Translations under genes and position numbers: made by a program
Assembly (NCBI GenBank): GCA_900549025.1
Contig: URMZ01000038.1
Coordinates: forward strand, 1-12,769
Origin: an uncultured Collinsella sp.
Lineage (GTDB): Bacteria; Actinomycetota; Coriobacteriia; Coriobacteriales; Coriobacteriaceae
DNA: 12,769 bases
Direction: 5' to 3'
The notes under the pieces: model-generated
Seen by the model: only the letters and a program-made list of their open reading frames with translations
Told to the model about the DNA's origin: nothing
The model's database searches: none
Part shown: one piece after another, positions 12,668 to 12,769 of the stretch
Layout: each line of letters begins with the position of its first letter
Numbering within the stretch: the stretch's first letter is position 1

Positions 12668-12769
12668 GGCAAGGGCGGCAAGCCCGCCCAACGGTCAAAA
12701 ATCGCAGGCAAGCGGCCTAGTCATTGGGTGTTCCTATAGTTTTGTCAACCGTCGGGGCTACTCCCGGTA

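Larger units (their letters stand above)
12578..12769 (-). other. Upstream region of pckA
   Basis: This 192-base region has no gene. Besides the two dyads, it has a perfect -35 hexamer TTGACA on the minus strand at 12743-12748, but the hexamer 17 bases on is only AATGAC. TACAAC at 12638-12643 is a second -10-like candidate. A 6-bp hairpin GGGCGG/CCGCCC lies near 12673-12690. Which promoter is used cannot be settled by eye. Confidence 0.4.

Overview
The window is about 12.8 kb of GC-rich chromosome with short gaps between genes and clear AGGAGG-type ribosome binding sites. The gene set is core metabolism plus gut-anaerobe genes: ATP-dependent PEP carboxykinase, DegV, a PflX-like radical SAM protein and a B3/B4-domain protein. 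With the GC content, this points to an anaerobic actinobacterium of the Coriobacteriia, most like Collinsella. That placement is inference from gene content and base composition; no marker gene was compared. I see no phage, transposase, CRISPR array or obvious novel multi-gene system. The unusual material is all non-coding.

Left part (1-4624, minus strand). Reading right to left, there is a PflX-like radical SAM protein, a tRNA-Ala(CGC) with a clear promoter and terminator, a small coiled-coil membrane protein, nicotinate phosphoribosyltransferase (pncB) and glutamate 5-kinase (proB). The 3' end of proB lies inside one copy of a 77-bp-period imperfect tandem repeat that reaches the window edge.

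Middle (4625-7634, plus strand). A gap without a gene carries a probable independent small RNA of about 145 nt (4775-4919). It is followed by a WecA/TagO-type polyprenyl-phosphate sugar-phosphate transferase and tryptophanyl-tRNA synthetase (trpS), the latter closed by a textbook terminator. A second very long hairpin stands alone just beyond it.

Right part (7730-12769, minus strand). Reading right to left: pckA, a B3/B4-domain protein with a structured leader, a MarR regulator with degV, and a short O6-alkylguanine-DNA alkyltransferase-like protein. Four copies of one palindromic element (stem AACCACCACAAAGG, asymmetric loop) lie 9-30 bases past the stop codons of these genes and look like reused intrinsic terminators. 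pckA has two dyads in its upstream region, one a perfect 16-bp palindrome with a central CG, suggesting control by a LacI-type regulator.

Most genes appear to be independent housekeeping or metabolic units. The likeliest functional partners are marR and degV, probably linked to fatty acid handling. Start codons were moved inward from the longest open frame wherever a Shine-Dalgarno sequence or family length supported it.
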